A program made the position numbers and the translations under genes. A stretch of DNA of 64,000 nucleotides from Rhodobacteraceae bacterium Alg231-30 (GTDB lineage Bacteria; Pseudomonadota; Alphaproteobacteria; Rhodobacterales; Rhodobacteraceae), in NCBI GenBank assembly GCA_900143615.1, contig FREU01000004.1:124001-188000 (forward strand). The letters are read 5' to 3'. Below, piece after piece: positions 50,474-60,171 of the stretch. A model generated the notes under the pieces. The model had not been told where the DNA came from and did no database searches. It worked only from the letters and a program-made list of their open reading frames with translations. Numbering within the stretch: position 1 is the first letter of the stretch; each line of letters starts with the position of its first letter.

Positions 50474-51555
50474 GACTGCGCCTCCAACTCGACCAACAGA
50501 TCGGGGCGGATCACACCGCCCACGGCCGGAATTTCACGCCCCTGCCCCAACACACGGGTCAAAGCATCATAGCGCCCGCCGGTCGCCACAGGCGGCAGAT
50601 CAGGCCGTCCGGGTGCGTAGAAGCCAAAGACAAACCCATCATAATATTCCATCGACGTGCGGCCATAGCTGGCCTCAAATTCAAGTGTCTCCACATCAAC
50701 ACCACGTCGGTGCATCGCATCAATCCGGTCGCGCAAACGCTGCACGGCTGGCCCGATGGCGGGCATGTCCACCGCCAGATCGCGGATATGTTCCAGCGCA
50801 AAGGGCAGCGCCTCGCGCACATTGAGCAACGCATCGATCAGATCAACGTCCAACGCGCTGATCGGTGCCGCCTCAGCTTCGGCGCGCAAAATATCAATCC
50901 GCGCAGCTACTTCTTGCTGCGAGCGTCGGCCGATATCGGCAAAGCCATGCGCCATCGGGTCGTCCTGCGCCAACAAAGCCACACGAGATGCAGGCATAGG
51001 CGTGCGACCTGCATAGCGATCCAGCAAGGCGCGGAACCGCCGTGGCCGCCAGATGTGGCGCGTCAGCGCGCGTTTGCGCGCCTCGGTGGTTTCAAGCCCC
51101 TGAATGGCCGCCGCCAGAATACCGATGTCACCGGTGGCAGCGCGTAAGCTTTTGTCACCCAACGCTTGTTGAATCAGCGCAAAGACTTCCGCATCAGATT
51201 CCGCAGGATTGTCCCGCTCAAAGACTTCATAGCCGACCTGCAGGTATTCGTTGGAGCGGCTGTCGTCGTCTTCCTGACGGCGGAAAACTTCCCCCGCATA
51301 GGTATAACGCGCAGGCTCGGCCCCTTCGGCCATATGCATTTGCACCACCGGCACGGTAAAGTCGGGGCGCACCATCTGCTCGCCACGCAAGGCGTCGCTG
51401 GTCACATAGGCACGGCCACGGATATCTTCACCATAGAGATCCAAAAGCACCTCGGCAGGCATCAAAACAGGCATCTCGACACTTTGCGCGCCCGCCTGCT
51501 CAAACACCGCATGCAGCTTGGCTGCACACGCTTTCACTTCAGCTTTTTGTGGCAT
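50470..51555 (-). CDS. hisZ: ATP phosphoribosyltransferase regulatory subunit HisZ
   Basis: 361 residues, a catalytically inactive class II histidyl-tRNA synthetase paralogue that activates HisGs and confers histidine feedback. Class II core strings are present (VLLDLYGEDIRGRAYVTSDALRGEQMVRPDFTVPVVQMH; AGEVFRRQ) but the anticodon-binding domain is missing. It sits between hisS and hisG with overlaps at both ends (one base with hisS). Confidence 0.95.
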   Translation of the reverse strand: MPQKAEVKACAAKLHAVFEQAGAQSVEMPVLMPAEVLLDLYGEDIRGRAYVTSDALRGEQMVRPDFTVPVVQMHMAEGAEPARYTYAGEVFRRQEDDDSRSNEYLQVGYEVFERDNPAESDAEVFALIQQALGDKSLRAATGDIGILAAAIQGLETTEARKRALTRHIWRPRRFRALLDRYAGRTPMPASRVALLAQDDPMAHGFADIGRRSQQEVAARIDILRAEAEAAPISALDVDLIDALLNVREALPFALEHIRDLAVDMPAIGPAVQRLRDRIDAMHRRGVDVETLEFEASYGRTSMEYYDGFVFGFYAPGRPDLPPVATGGRYDALTRVLGQGREIPAVGGVIRPDLLVELEAQS

Positions 51556-53051
51556 CAGTCGTCCTGCCCCTCAAGGATTTCACGCACTTTGGCGATCAAC
51601 TCGCCACGGGGCACTTCAAACTGGCTGGGGCGCTCACGCCATTCTTCCAGCGTTGCGCTCTGCGCAATCTTGGCCCCAAGGATCAGATCCTTGATCTGCA
51701 CCACACCGCGTTCTTTTTCGTCGCCGCCTTCGATCACAGCCACAGGGCTCTGACGTTTGTCCGCATATTTCAGCTGATTGCCAAAGTTCTTGGGATTGCC
51801 AAGGTAAACCTCAGCGCGAATGCCAGCATTGCGCAGCTCGGCCACCATTGTCTGGTAATCCGCCATACGGTCGCGATCCATCACCGTGACGACAACCGGA
51901 CCTTCAACCTTGCCACCCAGACGACCTTTTTCGCGCAGCGCAGCCAGCAGACGGTCAACCCCAATCGACACTCCTGTGGCAGGCACTTGCTGGCCGGTGA
52001 AGCGTTTGACCAAATCGTCATAACGCCCGCCGCCGGATACAGACCCGAACTGACGCTTGCGGCCCTTCTCGTCCAGAATGTCAAAAGTCAGCTCGGCCTC
52101 GTAGACCGGTCCGGTGTAATAGCCGAGGCCGCGCACAACGCTTGGGTCGATCTCGATGCGATCCGCACCATAACCACCAGCGGCCAGCAAATCCCCGATC
52201 TGTTCGAGCTCGGCAATACCCTCGGCACCAACGGTCGAAGCTCCGACAGCCTCGCGCAGGTTCTCAAATGTCTTGGCCACATCATCCGCTTTGGAGGTCA
52301 GGAAGGCCAACACAGGCGCGGCCTGATCGTCGCTCAGACCAATGCCGTCGATGAAAGCACCAGAGGCATCCAGACGGCCTTTGGTCAAAAGCTCACGCAC
52401 GCCAGCCTCGCCCACCTTGTCAAACTTGTCGATGGTGCGCAGCACGTTGTCGCGCGCGGCTTGGTCATCGCCCAAGCCCATAACTTCCAGAACACCATTC
52501 ATCACTTTGCGGTTGTTCACCCGCACCAGATAGTCGCCGCGCGGAATACCGACGGTTTCCAATGTATCAGACAACATCGCGCAAATCTCGGCATCTGCCG
52601 CCATGCTGGACGTGCCGACCGTGTCCGCATCACATTGATAGAACTGACGGTAGCGACCCGGTCCGGGTTTTTCATTGCGCCACACAGGCCCCATCGCATA
52701 GCGGCGATAGGGTGTGGGCAAATCATTGCGGTGCTGTGCATAAACCCGCGCCAAAGGCGCGGTCAGATCATAGCGCAGCGCCATCCAGTCGCCGTTATCC
52801 TTTTCGTCAAACTCCTGCCAGGCAAACACGCCTTCGTTGGGGCGATCCACATCGGGCAGAAACTTGCCCAGCGCTTCGACAGTTTCCACAGCCGAGCTTT
52901 CCAGCGCGTCAAAGCCGTAGCGATGATAAACCCCGGCAATCTGATGCAACATCTGGGTGCGTTCGGACACCTCAGCGCCGAAATAGTCGCGGAAACCCTT
53001 TGGCGTTTGCGCCTTGGGGCGGGGGGCTTTTTTCTGCTTGGCCATCATCAC
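51555..53051 (-). CDS. hisS: Histidine--tRNA ligase
   Basis: 498 residues. A lysine-rich start ([23 protein letters not shown]) precedes the class II core. Motif 2: [29 protein letters not shown]. HisA motifs: [16 protein letters not shown] and [16 protein letters not shown]. The C-terminal anticodon domain begins near residue 390 ([22 protein letters not shown]). Three consecutive ATG codons make the exact start uncertain by two residues. It is first in the hisS-hisZ-hisG operon, linking a synthetase, its paralogue and the pathway's first enzyme. Confidence 0.97.
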   Translation of the reverse strand: MMMAKQKKAPRPKAQTPKGFRDYFGAEVSERTQMLHQIAGVYHRYGFDALESSAVETVEALGKFLPDVDRPNEGVFAWQEFDEKDNGDWMALRYDLTAPLARVYAQHRNDLPTPYRRYAMGPVWRNEKPGPGRYRQFYQCDADTVGTSSMAADAEICAMLSDTLETVGIPRGDYLVRVNNRKVMNGVLEVMGLGDDQAARDNVLRTIDKFDKVGEAGVRELLTKGRLDASGAFIDGIGLSDDQAAPVLAFLTSKADDVAKTFENLREAVGASTVGAEGIAELEQIGDLLAAGGYGADRIEIDPSVVRGLGYYTGPVYEAELTFDILDEKGRKRQFGSVSGGGRYDDLVKRFTGQQVPATGVSIGVDRLLAALREKGRLGGKVEGPVVVTVMDRDRMADYQTMVAELRNAGIRAEVYLGNPKNFGNQLKYADKRQSPVAVIEGGDEKERGVVQIKDLILGAKIAQSATLEEWRERPSQFEVPRGELIAKVREILEGQDD

Positions 53052-53091
53052 TGGTCCCTATGGGCATTCATCTGCCTTGGCCTTTACCCAA

Positions 53092-53108
53092 TGCCCCGCG
53101 TCGGGGCA
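53092..53108 (-). promoter_or_regulatory. Hairpin in the hisS leader
   Basis: TGCCCCG-CGT-CGGGGCA is a perfect 7-pair stem 41 bases before the hisS start region. No T-run; role unclear. Confidence 0.35.
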
Positions 53109-53231
53109 AGGCGCTGGCGACACAGAAGGTCACAACAAACCATCGCATTTGTCTGATCTACGCCCCAAAGTCGCCGCCTCAGAGAACGCGCAGCGGTTGA
53201 CGGGCCAGCAGGTCGGCGTTAGCCAAGCGGG

Positions 53232-53426
53232 ATGGAACAGCTTGAAGAGAAAATCGCCTATTTGACCCGCACAGTGGACGAACTGAGCGATGTTGTCGCG
53301 CGCCAAGATACCGAGATCGCCACCCTCACCCGCCGTGTGCACATGCTGATGCAACGCGAAGCCTCGCGCGAGGCCGAAGGGTCCGGCGGCGTGGTCCTCG
53401 GCAACGAGCGCCCACCGCATTATTAA
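53232..53426 (+). CDS. slyX: SlyX family protein
   Basis: 64 residues, the usual size. A predicted coiled coil (LEEKIAYLTRTVDELSDVVARQDTEIATLTRRVHMLMQR) followed by the family's terminal PPHY. Function unknown. It is divergent from hisS and only weakly supported by a ribosome binding site (GCGGG close to the ATG). A double-hairpin repeat follows the stop. Confidence 0.85.
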   Translation: MEQLEEKIAYLTRTVDELSDVVARQDTEIATLTRRVHMLMQREASREAEGSGGVVLGNERPPHY

Positions 53427-53437
53427 TAGGCCTAGCG

Positions 53438-53508
53438 CTCCCGCCCATTGAAGCCACAGCAAAGCTGCGACAGCAATTGGTTGGGCATGGCTCAGCAAAG
53501 CTGAGCCT
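53438..53508 (+). repeat. Double-hairpin repeat, copy B (after slyX)
   Basis: CTCCCGCCCATTG begins 12 bases after the slyX stop. A partly decayed first hairpin (CACAGC-AAA-GCTGCG) is followed by linker AATTGGTTGGGCAT and GGCTCAGC-AAA-GCTGAGCC (53489-53507), identical to copy A there. Confidence 0.7.
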
Positions 53509-53569
53509 ATTGGCGCACACCGCAACCGCACGCCGCGGCCTATCACACATGCATTAACCTCACTCGATC

Positions 53570-53606
53570 GCCTCTAGGCTCGCGCCGCAGGCGGGAGCCT
53601 AGAGGC
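53570..53606 (-). terminator. 12-bp hairpin after dnaE
   Basis: GCCTCTAGGCTC and GAGCCTAGAGGC pair perfectly around a 13-base GC loop, 4 bases past the dnaE stop. No T-run follows on the minus strand. Confidence 0.6.
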
Positions 53607-53610
53607 GCTA

Positions 53611-56600
53611 CTAGAATTCCTCGACCGCCATCACGCCTTCCAGAGACTTTAGCGCCCCTTTGACCTGTGGGCTCACCGCAAAGCCGGACCCCGCGTCGAT
53701 CTCAACTTCGCCCGGCAATTCCGCGTTGGTCAGGCAAAACAGCACCGGCCCGCGTGGAGCATTCTTCATGTTTTGTGTCGCGCCTTGCAAAATATTGGCC
53801 ACCGGTCCCACCGCATTGACGTCATCAAGATAGATTTTCAGCCCCGAGTTCCCAGCATCCGCCACAACCTTGTCAACCGGCACCATAGACTGAGCCAATA
53901 GCTTAAGCTGATCGCTTTCCATTTCGGCTTTGACCGTCACGACAACCTTTGATCCCGTCTCCAGATGCTCACGGCATTTCTCCAATGTGTCGGAGAAAAT
54001 TGTGACTTCATAAGCCCCTGTCGGATCACTGAGCTGTGCAAAAGCAAATCGGTTGCCGCGCGCCGACTTGCGCTCCTGACGCCCTGCCACTCGCCCCGCA
54101 AGCTTGGCAATACATGCCCCGCCGCGCGCTTTGTCTGTCAACTCGTCCAGCGTCAGAACCTGCTTGCGTTTGAGCGCAGGCATATAGTCCTCCAGCGGAT
54201 GACCCGACAGGAAAAAGCCGATCGCCTTGGCTTCTTCATCCAGCCGCTCCGCAGGCAACCAATCCCCCGCAGGCGACAGACGTGGTTCGGGCAGATCATC
54301 GCCCGCTTCGCCAAACAGCGACACCTGATCGCTGGCCTTTTGCTCATGGATCGCTGCCGAATACCCGACCAGAGAGTCCAAACTCTCCATCACACGGCGC
54401 CGATTGCCGTCCAACTGGTCAAACGCGCCAGATCGCGCCAACATTTCCAAAGGCCGCTTGCCGACTTTCTTCAAGTCCACCCGACGGGCAAAATCAAACA
54501 GCGTGGCAAAAGGTTTCTCAACGCCGTCAGTCTTGCGCCCGTCCACCACCAGCTTCATCGCCTCGATACCGACATTCTTCAGCGCGCCCAGCGCATAAAC
54601 CAACGCGCCCTCAACCACCTTAAACGTCGCATCCGAGCGGTTCACACAGGGCGGCACATAAGGCAGCTTGAGCTGCTTTTTCACTTCCTCGAAATACACA
54701 GCCAGCTTATCCGTGAGATGGATATCGCAGTTCATCACACCAGCCATGAATTCAACCGGATGGTTCGCCTTCAACCACGCGGTTTGATAGCTGACCACCG
54801 CATAAGCCGCGGCGTGAGATTTGTTGAACCCGTAGTTGGCAAACTTCTCCAGAAGGTCAAAGACCTCATTGGCTTTCTTCTTGGGAACGCCGTTTTCAGC
54901 CGCGCCTTTTTCAAACTTTGGACGCTCGGCATCCATCGCCTCTTTGATCTTCTTACCCATCGCACGGCGCAACAGGTCCGCACCACCAAGGCTATAGCCC
55001 GCCATCACCTGTGCAATCTGCATAACCTGTTCTTGATAAACGATAATGCCTTGCGTTTCTTCAAGAATATGGTCAATCAACGGATGCACCGATTCGATTT
55101 TGCGCTGCCCGTTTTTGACTTCGCAATAGGTCGGGATGTTCTCCATCGGACCCGGACGATAGAGCGCCACCAGCGCTACGATATCCTCGATACAGTTGGG
55201 CTTCATGCGCTTAAGCGCATCCATCATACCCGTGGATTCCACCTGAAACACCGCCACCGTCTTGGCACTGGAATAGAGCTTGTAGGTTGGCTCATCATCT
55301 AGGGGAATGGCGTTAATTTCGTTCTCCGCCCCTTCGGCGGGCTCATAAAGCTGCGTCCCATCAGCGGCCACATGCAGCGGACGGTTGGAGCTGTGGATTT
55401 GCTCAATCGCGTTTTGAATGACGGTCAGCGTCTTCAGACCCAAAAAGTCGAACTTGACCAGACCCGCCTGCTCAACCCACTTCATGTTGAACTGCGTCGC
55501 AGGCATATCGGAGCGCGGATCCTGATAGAGCGGCACCAACGCATCCAGCGGACGATCACCAATCACAACTCCGGCCGCGTGGGTCGACGCGTTACGCAAC
55601 AAGCCTTCGACCTGCATGCCGTATTTCAACAGCCGGTCCACAACCTCTTCGCTCTCCGCCTCTTCACGCAGACGCGGCTCGTCCTGCAACGCTTTTTCGA
55701 TGCTGACCGGCTTCACGCCTTCCACAGGGATCATTTTGGATAGGCGATCCACCTGTCCATACGGCATCTGCAACACCCGCCCGATGTCGCGCACCGCAGC
55801 CTTTGAGAGCAACGCCCCAAAGGTGATGATCTGACCAACTTTGTCGCGCCCGTATTTCTCTTGCACGAACTTGATCACCTCCTCGCGGCGATCCATGCAA
55901 AAGTCGATGTCAAAGTCGGGCATCGACACACGTTCTGGGTTCAAAAACCGCTCAAACAGCAAGCTATACCGCAGCGGATCAAGGTCGGTGATTGTCAACG
56001 CATAGGCCACCAACGAACCCGCACCAGACCCCCGCCCAGGCCCCACCGGAATGTTGTGATCCTTGGACCACTGGATAAAGTCCGCAACGATCAGAAAGTA
56101 GCCGGGAAACCCCATGCCTTCGATGATGTTAAGCTCAAAATCCAGCCGTTCCTGATATTCCTCCAAGCTCACCGCATGCGGGATCACCGCCAACCGTTTC
56201 TGCAACCCTTCATTGGCGATACGGCGCAACTCGGCGACCTCATCATCGGCAAACTTGGGCAGGATCGGATCGCGCAGATAGGTCTTAAACGCGCATCGAC
56301 GTGCAATTTCTACGGTGTTTTCAATCGCTTCAGGCAGATCCGCAAACAGCGTGATCATTTCTTCCTGAGATTTGAAATAATGCTGCGGCGTCAGGCGGCG
56401 ACGGCCTTCCTGCTGATCCACATAGGCGCCTTCGGCAATACAGATCAGCGCATCATGCGCCTCATACATTTCCGTATTGGGGAAATAGACGTCATTGGTG
56501 GCCACCAACGGGATATCCATCGCATAGGCCATTTCAACAAAGCCACGCTCACTCAGACGTTCCGCCTCAGGCAACCCGTTCTCACCGGGGTGGCGTTGCA

Positions 56601-57129
56601 ATTCCACATACAGACGGTCGCCATAAATACGATGGAACTGCTCCATCATCTCTTGGGCTGCGGGCCGCTGTCCCATCCGCAACAGACGCCCGATCGGACC
56701 GTCGGGTCCCCCCGTCAAACAAATCAACCCCGCCGAATTTGTCTGTAACTCCTCAAAGGTGACCTGCGGCAGCTGCCCGCCTTTGTCCACATAGAGACAA
56801 GAGCTCAGCTTCATCAGGTTCATATACCCTTCTTCCGTCTGGCTCAGCAGCACAATCGGCGCTGGCGCTGGCGCAGGATTGCGCCCCGATGTGTCCGGAT
56901 TGGGCATTGTCACAGAAACCTGACATCCAACGATAGGCTGAATGCCCGCCCCACTGGCGGTGACCGAAAACTCCAATGCCGCAAACAGGCTGTTGGTGTC
57001 GGTGATCGCCACCGCGGGCATACCCATTTTTTCGCAAATACCGGGCAATTTTTTAGCCCGCATCGCGCCTTCAAGAAGGGAATATTCGGTGTGGGTGCGG
57101 AGATGTATGAATCGGGGTGCGCTGCTCAT
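53611..57129 (-). CDS. dnaE: DNA polymerase III alpha subunit
   Basis: The replicative polymerase of the chromosome. 1172 residues, normal for DnaE1. N-terminal PHP domain (FIHLRTHTEYSLLEGAMRAKKL; VAITDTNSLFAALEF), palm with GPGRGSGAGSLVAYAL and the catalytic acidic pair PDFDIDFCMDRREEVI, thumb/fingers with RPGPMENIP and YGFNKSHAAAYAVVSYQTAWLKANHPVEF. HhH and OB-fold regions (LAGRVAGRQERKSARGNRFAFAQLSDPTGAYEV) and a C-terminal tau-binding part follow. The PHP histidines are largely retained. A perfect ATGCAA-A-TTGCAT palindrome lies 56-68 bases upstream. Confidence 0.98.
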   Translation of the reverse strand: MSSAPRFIHLRTHTEYSLLEGAMRAKKLPGICEKMGMPAVAITDTNSLFAALEFSVTASGAGIQPIVGCQVSVTMPNPDTSGRNPAPAPAPIVLLSQTEEGYMNLMKLSSCLYVDKGGQLPQVTFEELQTNSAGLICLTGGPDGPIGRLLRMGQRPAAQEMMEQFHRIYGDRLYVELQRHPGENGLPEAERLSERGFVEMAYAMDIPLVATNDVYFPNTEMYEAHDALICIAEGAYVDQQEGRRRLTPQHYFKSQEEMITLFADLPEAIENTVEIARRCAFKTYLRDPILPKFADDEVAELRRIANEGLQKRLAVIPHAVSLEEYQERLDFELNIIEGMGFPGYFLIVADFIQWSKDHNIPVGPGRGSGAGSLVAYALTITDLDPLRYSLLFERFLNPERVSMPDFDIDFCMDRREEVIKFVQEKYGRDKVGQIITFGALLSKAAVRDIGRVLQMPYGQVDRLSKMIPVEGVKPVSIEKALQDEPRLREEAESEEVVDRLLKYGMQVEGLLRNASTHAAGVVIGDRPLDALVPLYQDPRSDMPATQFNMKWVEQAGLVKFDFLGLKTLTVIQNAIEQIHSSNRPLHVAADGTQLYEPAEGAENEINAIPLDDEPTYKLYSSAKTVAVFQVESTGMMDALKRMKPNCIEDIVALVALYRPGPMENIPTYCEVKNGQRKIESVHPLIDHILEETQGIIVYQEQVMQIAQVMAGYSLGGADLLRRAMGKKIKEAMDAERPKFEKGAAENGVPKKKANEVFDLLEKFANYGFNKSHAAAYAVVSYQTAWLKANHPVEFMAGVMNCDIHLTDKLAVYFEEVKKQLKLPYVPPCVNRSDATFKVVEGALVYALGALKNVGIEAMKLVVDGRKTDGVEKPFATLFDFARRVDLKKVGKRPLEMLARSGAFDQLDGNRRRVMESLDSLVGYSAAIHEQKASDQVSLFGEAGDDLPEPRLSPAGDWLPAERLDEEAKAIGFFLSGHPLEDYMPALKRKQVLTLDELTDKARGGACIAKLAGRVAGRQERKSARGNRFAFAQLSDPTGAYEVTIFSDTLEKCREHLETGSKVVVTVKAEMESDQLKLLAQSMVPVDKVVADAGNSGLKIYLDDVNAVGPVANILQGATQNMKNAPRGPVLFCLTNAELPGEVEIDAGSGFAVSPQVKGALKSLEGVMAVEEF

Positions 57130-57547
57130 CCAGACAAACTATCGCAGCCCCGCAGTCGCCGCTATCCCTGATCGGCGCTCTTTTATGCAAATTGCATCCC
57201 GCAGTTTCGCGCGTTCGGTCACACCACTAACAGGCCTTAAAATCGCAAATCCGCCACTAACCCTCTTTGATAGCGCTGAAAAAACAGGCAGCATCGACAA
57301 CGATAAACTGCGACACTTTCAACATCTTGTTGAAAATTGAATTGATTTAACCATTAGAATCACAGCAATTTATTCTTTGCACCTTGATGCGCGGATGGGC
57401 ATAACCCGCCCCATGATGCACAATAACCCCAAGTTTCTCTTGCAGAAACACGGTGACGCTCCCTAGGCTGACGCCGGAATAAACAAGCGCGCCCGCGAAG
57501 GGTTCACCGCGCGAACAACAGCGCAGATGCGCAGGGGACACACAACG
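57130..57547. promoter_or_regulatory. Divergent region dnaE / BMP-ABC operon with structured leader
   Basis: 418 bases. Near dnaE: palindrome ATGCAA-A-TTGCAT (57185-57197). Middle: hairpin TTTCAACA-TCT-TGTTGAAA (57317-57335). Towards the ABC genes: hairpin GTTTCT-CTTGC-AGAAAC (57433-57449), paired GGTG/CGCC blocks around a CCTAGG core (57452-57475), and GCGCA-GA-TGCGC just before the AGGGG ribosome binding site. Compact hairpins in the last 120 bases suggest a structured 5' leader. Confidence 0.45.
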
Positions 57548-59095
57548 ATGACCAAACCGCTGCTGGCCATTTCCGGGCTCACCAAGGCTTATCCCGGTGT
57601 GGTCGCAAATGACGATGTATCGTTTGAAATTGGCGAGGCCGAAGTACATGCCCTTCTGGGCGAAAACGGCGCAGGCAAATCCACTCTGGTCAAAATGATC
57701 TACGGTCTTGTCAAACCAGACAGCGGCTCGATGCTGTGGCAGGGTTCTGCTTTTGCCCCCTCTGATCCCAAAACCGCTCGTGCCTCCGGTGTGGCCATGG
57801 TGTTTCAACACTTTTCCTTGTTTGAGGCGCTCAACGTTGCGGAAAACGTCGCGCTTGGCATGGAAAACCCGCCCCCGATGCGCGATCTGGCGCGCCGTAT
57901 TCGTGAGGTGAGCGAAACCTACGGCCTGCCGCTGGACCCTGACCGCACCGTTGGCGACCTCTCCGCAGGCGAACGTCAACGCGTCGAAATCATCCGCTGC
58001 CTGCTGCAAGACCCCAAACTCTTGATCATGGACGAACCCACGTCGGTTCTCACGCCGCAAGAGGTTGAAATCCTGTTTGAGACCCTGAACAAGCTCAAAG
58101 CCGCAGGCACCTCAATCCTGTATATCTCTCATAAACTCGAAGAAATCCGCAAACTCTGCGATCACGCCACTATCCTGCGTCTGGGTAAAAACGTCGGCGA
58201 GTGTGTTCCCGCCGAAACCTCCGCCCGAGACATGGCCGAATTGATGGTGGGTGACACGCTGCAAACTCCAACTCGCAGTGCCGAGAAGGCAGGCGAGGTT
58301 GTCTTGGATGTCGCGGATCTTTCGCTCACCCCGTCCAACCCTTTTGGCACCAGCCTGAAAAACATCACCTTCGACGTGCGGGCTGGTGAAATTCTGGGGC
58401 TTGGTGGCGTAGCGGGCAATGGACAGGACGAGTTGCTGGCGGCACTTTCCGGCGAAGCGCGCACGCCCGAGAACACCCTCAAGGTCAACGGGCAATCGAT
58501 TGGTAAATTCGGCCCTAACCGACGCCGCGAACTGGGCATTCTTGCCGCGCCGGAAGAGCGTCTGGGTCATGCCGCCGCGCCGGACATGAGCCTGACCGAG
58601 AACGCCCTGCTCACTGGGCGCATTCGCGAAAACCTGACCAGCAACGGCTTTGTCAAATGGGCCGGCGCCACCAGCTTTGCGGAAAACATTATCAAAGCCT
58701 TTGATGTGCGCACGCCCGGGCCACATGTGGCCGCCCGCGCGCTCTCCGGCGGGAACCTGCAGAAATTTGTGATTGGCCGCGAAGTGCTGCAACGCCCCAC
58801 AGTGCTGATCGTGAACCAACCCACTTGGGGCGTGGACGCGGCAGCCGCCGCAGCCATTCGCCAATCATTGATGGATCTCGCTGCCGAAGGCGCGGCCATT
58901 GTGGTGATCAGCCAAGACCTGGATGAACTTATGGAAATCTCCGACCGATTTGGCGCGCTCAACGAAGGCCGCCTCTCTGACATCCGCGCCGCTGCAGGGC
59001 TGACGATTGATGAAATCGGTCTGATGATGGGCGGAGCCCACGGGATGGAAGTGGCCCAAGTCCAAGACGATGCCGCGCAGGGAGCCTCCGCATGA
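57548..59095 (+). CDS. BMP-type ABC transporter, ATP-binding protein (double NBD)
   Basis: 515 residues with two fused nucleotide-binding domains. NBD1 is complete: Walker A LLGENGAGKSTLVKM, signature LSAGERQRVEI, Walker B LLIMDEPTSVLTP. NBD2 is degenerate at Walker A (GGVAGNGQDELLAAL) but has LSGGNLQKFVIGREV and the QPTWGVDAAA Walker B region. This is the NupA/YufO-type ATPase of nucleoside/simple sugar importers. It is first of four genes. AGGGGACA precedes the ATG at 57548, and its stop overlaps the next start (ATGA). Confidence 0.95.
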   Translation: MTKPLLAISGLTKAYPGVVANDDVSFEIGEAEVHALLGENGAGKSTLVKMIYGLVKPDSGSMLWQGSAFAPSDPKTARASGVAMVFQHFSLFEALNVAENVALGMENPPPMRDLARRIREVSETYGLPLDPDRTVGDLSAGERQRVEIIRCLLQDPKLLIMDEPTSVLTPQEVEILFETLNKLKAAGTSILYISHKLEEIRKLCDHATILRLGKNVGECVPAETSARDMAELMVGDTLQTPTRSAEKAGEVVLDVADLSLTPSNPFGTSLKNITFDVRAGEILGLGGVAGNGQDELLAALSGEARTPENTLKVNGQSIGKFGPNRRRELGILAAPEERLGHAAAPDMSLTENALLTGRIRENLTSNGFVKWAGATSFAENIIKAFDVRTPGPHVAARALSGGNLQKFVIGREVLQRPTVLIVNQPTWGVDAAAAAAIRQSLMDLAAEGAAIVVISQDLDELMEISDRFGALNEGRLSDIRAAAGLTIDEIGLMMGGAHGMEVAQVQDDAAQGASA

Positions 59096-60171
59096 TCCGC
59101 CTTGAAAAACGCCCCATGCCCTCACGCACCCTGCCGATGATCACTCCTGTGATTGCGGTAATCATCACCATGATCGCAGGCGGTGCGCTGTTTGCGGTTC
59201 TGGGCAAAGACCCGATCGAAGCCATTCGTACCATCTTCTGGGATCCGGTCTTCGGCGAATTCGCCTTCTATTACCGCCCGCAACTGCTGGTCAAAGCCGC
59301 GCCACTGATCCTGATCGCCATAGGTCTGTCTCTGGGCTTTCGCGCAGGCATCTGGAACATCGGCGCCGAAGGTCAATACATCATGGGCGCGATCACCGGC
59401 GCTGCGGTCGGTCTGGCGTTCTATCCCACCGAAAGCATCTTTATCTTTCCACTGATGGTGGTGGCCGCCGCCATCGGCGGCTGGGCTTGGGGTATGATCC
59501 CTGCCTTTCTTAAGGTGCGCTTTGGAACCAACGAAATCCTTGTCTCACTGATGCTGGTCTATGTGGCGCAAAATCTCTTGTCTTCCATGGCGCTCGGGCT
59601 TCTGAAAAACCCCGAAGGTATGGGCTTTCCAGGGTCACGTAACATCGCCACAAACGCATCCACCTCCAGCTGGATCAACGAAGCCGCAGGCCTGCACTGG
59701 GGCATCGTCTTTGCCTTCATCGCCGTGATCTTTGCCTACATCCTGCTCTATCGTCACATCCTGGGCTTTAACATCCAGCTCTCTGGCGAGGCGCCCCGCG
59801 CCGCCCGTTTTGCGGGGGTGAACCCGACCCGTTTGATCCTCTTCTGCCTTGGTGTTTCAGGCGCTTTGGCAGGTATGGCCGGATTGTTTGAGGTCGCAGG
59901 CCCCGCAGGCCAGATCAAAATCGGCTTTAACGTCGGCTATGGCTTTACCGCCATTATCGTGGCCTTCCTGGGGCGTCTGCATCCCGTTGGCATCGTGCTG
60001 GCCGCGATGCTGATGGCGCTGACCTACATCGGCGGCGAACTGGCCCAAGGCACGCTCGGCCTTCCGTCTGCCGCCATTCAGGTCTTTCAGGGGATGCTTC
60101 TGTTCTTCCTTCTCGCGCTCGACTTGCTGACCAATTATCGCATCGCCATTCTACCACGGAGGGCTTTCTGA
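59092..60171 (+). CDS. BMP-type ABC transporter permease 1
   Basis: 359 residues with about ten TM segments, BPD_transp_2 family (NupP/YufP type). Typical string: LILIAIGLSLGFRAGIWNIGAEGQYIMGAITGAAVGL, and FRFGTNEILVSLMLVYVAQNLL-like EAA-region features. It overlaps the ATPase gene by four bases and the second permease by one, indicating tight co-translation. It forms the inner-membrane channel with permease 2. Confidence 0.95.
   Translation: MIRLEKRPMPSRTLPMITPVIAVIITMIAGGALFAVLGKDPIEAIRTIFWDPVFGEFAFYYRPQLLVKAAPLILIAIGLSLGFRAGIWNIGAEGQYIMGAITGAAVGLAFYPTESIFIFPLMVVAAAIGGWAWGMIPAFLKVRFGTNEILVSLMLVYVAQNLLSSMALGLLKNPEGMGFPGSRNIATNASTSSWINEAAGLHWGIVFAFIAVIFAYILLYRHILGFNIQLSGEAPRAARFAGVNPTRLILFCLGVSGALAGMAGLFEVAGPAGQIKIGFNVGYGFTAIIVAFLGRLHPVGIVLAAMLMALTYIGGELAQGTLGLPSAAIQVFQGMLLFFLLALDLLTNYRIAILPRRAF

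Noticed and set aside
51549..53156. A 535-codon open frame antisense to hisS
   Set aside because: Shadow of hisS with no recognisable domain or ribosome binding site.
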